This document shows positions 63,739 through 64,000 of a stretch of 64,000 nt of DNA, piece by piece; the stretch's first letter is position 1; the number at the start of each line of letters is the position of its first letter. The translations under genes were made by a program, and so were the position numbers. This stretch comes from Marinifilum sp. D714 (GTDB lineage Bacteria > Bacteroidota > Bacteroidia > Bacteroidales > Marinifilaceae). The notes under the pieces were generated by a model. The model worked only from the letters and a program-made list of their open reading frames with translations. It searched no databases and had not been told where the DNA came from. Location of the stretch: the NCBI RefSeq assembly GCF_030851345.1, contig NZ_JALPNU010000001.1, forward strand, positions 186,001 through 250,000. The letters are read 5' to 3'.

Positions 63739-64000
63739 AAGTGTAATTTTAATTCCAAGTATATCTTGTTACCACTCTCTTAAAAAAGCCTCAAGTTACA
63801 AGCCGCAAGCCTTAAGAAAACAATAAAAGACTTTCGGGTCTTAAAACTACTATTTAAATTGAATTTAAACAATAGTCAGACGCGGATTTCTATGATGAAT
63901 GTATGATACAGCTTAATTTTGTTATCCACGAATGCACACAAATACACTCAAATATTTATAACGAACACATACTTCGTTGTTTTAATTTGTGTCCAATTGC
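63739..64000. other. Gene-free right end
   Basis: These 262 bases have no credible gene. They contain a short CAAG-rich stretch (63790-63818) and the nested inverted repeat at 63926-64000. Confidence 0.5.
63926..64000. repeat. Nested inverted repeat cut by the window end
   Basis: CCACGAATGCACACAAAT (63926-63943) is imperfectly complementary to ATTTGTGTCCAATTGC (63985-64000). Inside lies AACGAA (63960-63965) / TTCGTT (63973-63978). The right arm seems to continue beyond the window. The pattern resembles dispersed intergenic repeats of Bacteroidota. Confidence 0.5.

Overview
The window looks like chromosomal DNA of a low-GC, marine-type member of the Bacteroidota, most likely an anaerobic or facultative member of the Marinilabiliales/Marinifilaceae. 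The reasons are its families (DUF3276/PUR-alpha-like, DUF5606, long NusB, FeoA-FeoB fusion with a small Cys-rich partner, Lnb/DUF4105, short MenE) and its promoters, which read TTG-N18..20-TAnnTTTG, the Bacteroidota -33/-7 pattern, rather than sigma-70 boxes of Proteobacteria. I see no rRNA, tRNA, CRISPR array, prophage or insertion sequence.

Layout. 1-3.1 kb: an ECF sigma factor coupled to a barrel protein with its own inner-membrane anchor, then a lipoprotein. 3.1-15.5 kb: a large glycerol / glycerol-3-phosphate locus, all on the minus strand: padR-glpK2, glpT-glpQ-porin, glpD, glpK1, glpF and a small outer-membrane protein. 15.5-30.2 kb: housekeeping and envelope genes (DUF748/AsmA-like protein, MscS channel, DEAD-box helicase, DnaJ/TerB protein, coaE, YbbR-like, yajC, nusB, DUF3276). 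30.5-33.3 kb: ferrous iron uptake. 33.4-35.4 kb: catabolic ornithine carbamoyltransferase and carbamate kinase. 35.9-50.3 kb: ftsK-lolA, an Lnb-like/thioesterase operon, pyk, aroQ, xerD, pckA, and a few small enzymes. 50.4-58.5 kb: FadL-like porin, then a sulfur-respiration operon (psrABC-like, a split YeeE/YedE transporter, a rhodanese-like protein), with mobA close by. 58.6-63.7 kb: msrA, an unknown secreted protein, menaquinone genes menA-menC-menE and a small Tat-type protein.

How the genes work together. The glp locus can carry glycerol-3-phosphate in through an OprP-type porin and GlpT, release it from glycerophosphodiesters with GlpQ, take in glycerol with GlpF, phosphorylate it with GlpK1, and oxidise it with GlpD into the quinone pool. 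MenA/C/E make menaquinone, and the Psr complex is a plausible menaquinol-dependent terminal reductase for polysulfide or thiosulfate.

The most interesting signal is regulatory. A 26-bp partly palindromic element, roughly TACATAG-N12-CTATGTA, occurs five times: once over the promoter of padR-glpK2, twice upstream of glpD and twice upstream of glpT. In every copy it sits 7-8 bp upstream of a -7-like element. This points to a PadR-controlled glycerol regulon, instead of the usual GlpR or GlpP control. The kinase coupled to padR (GlpK2) is a diverged paralogue with changes at conserved active-site positions. A second noteworthy item is the rhodanese-like protein of the psr operon: its catalytic Cys is replaced by Ser and its only Cys is the last residue of a lysine-rich tail.
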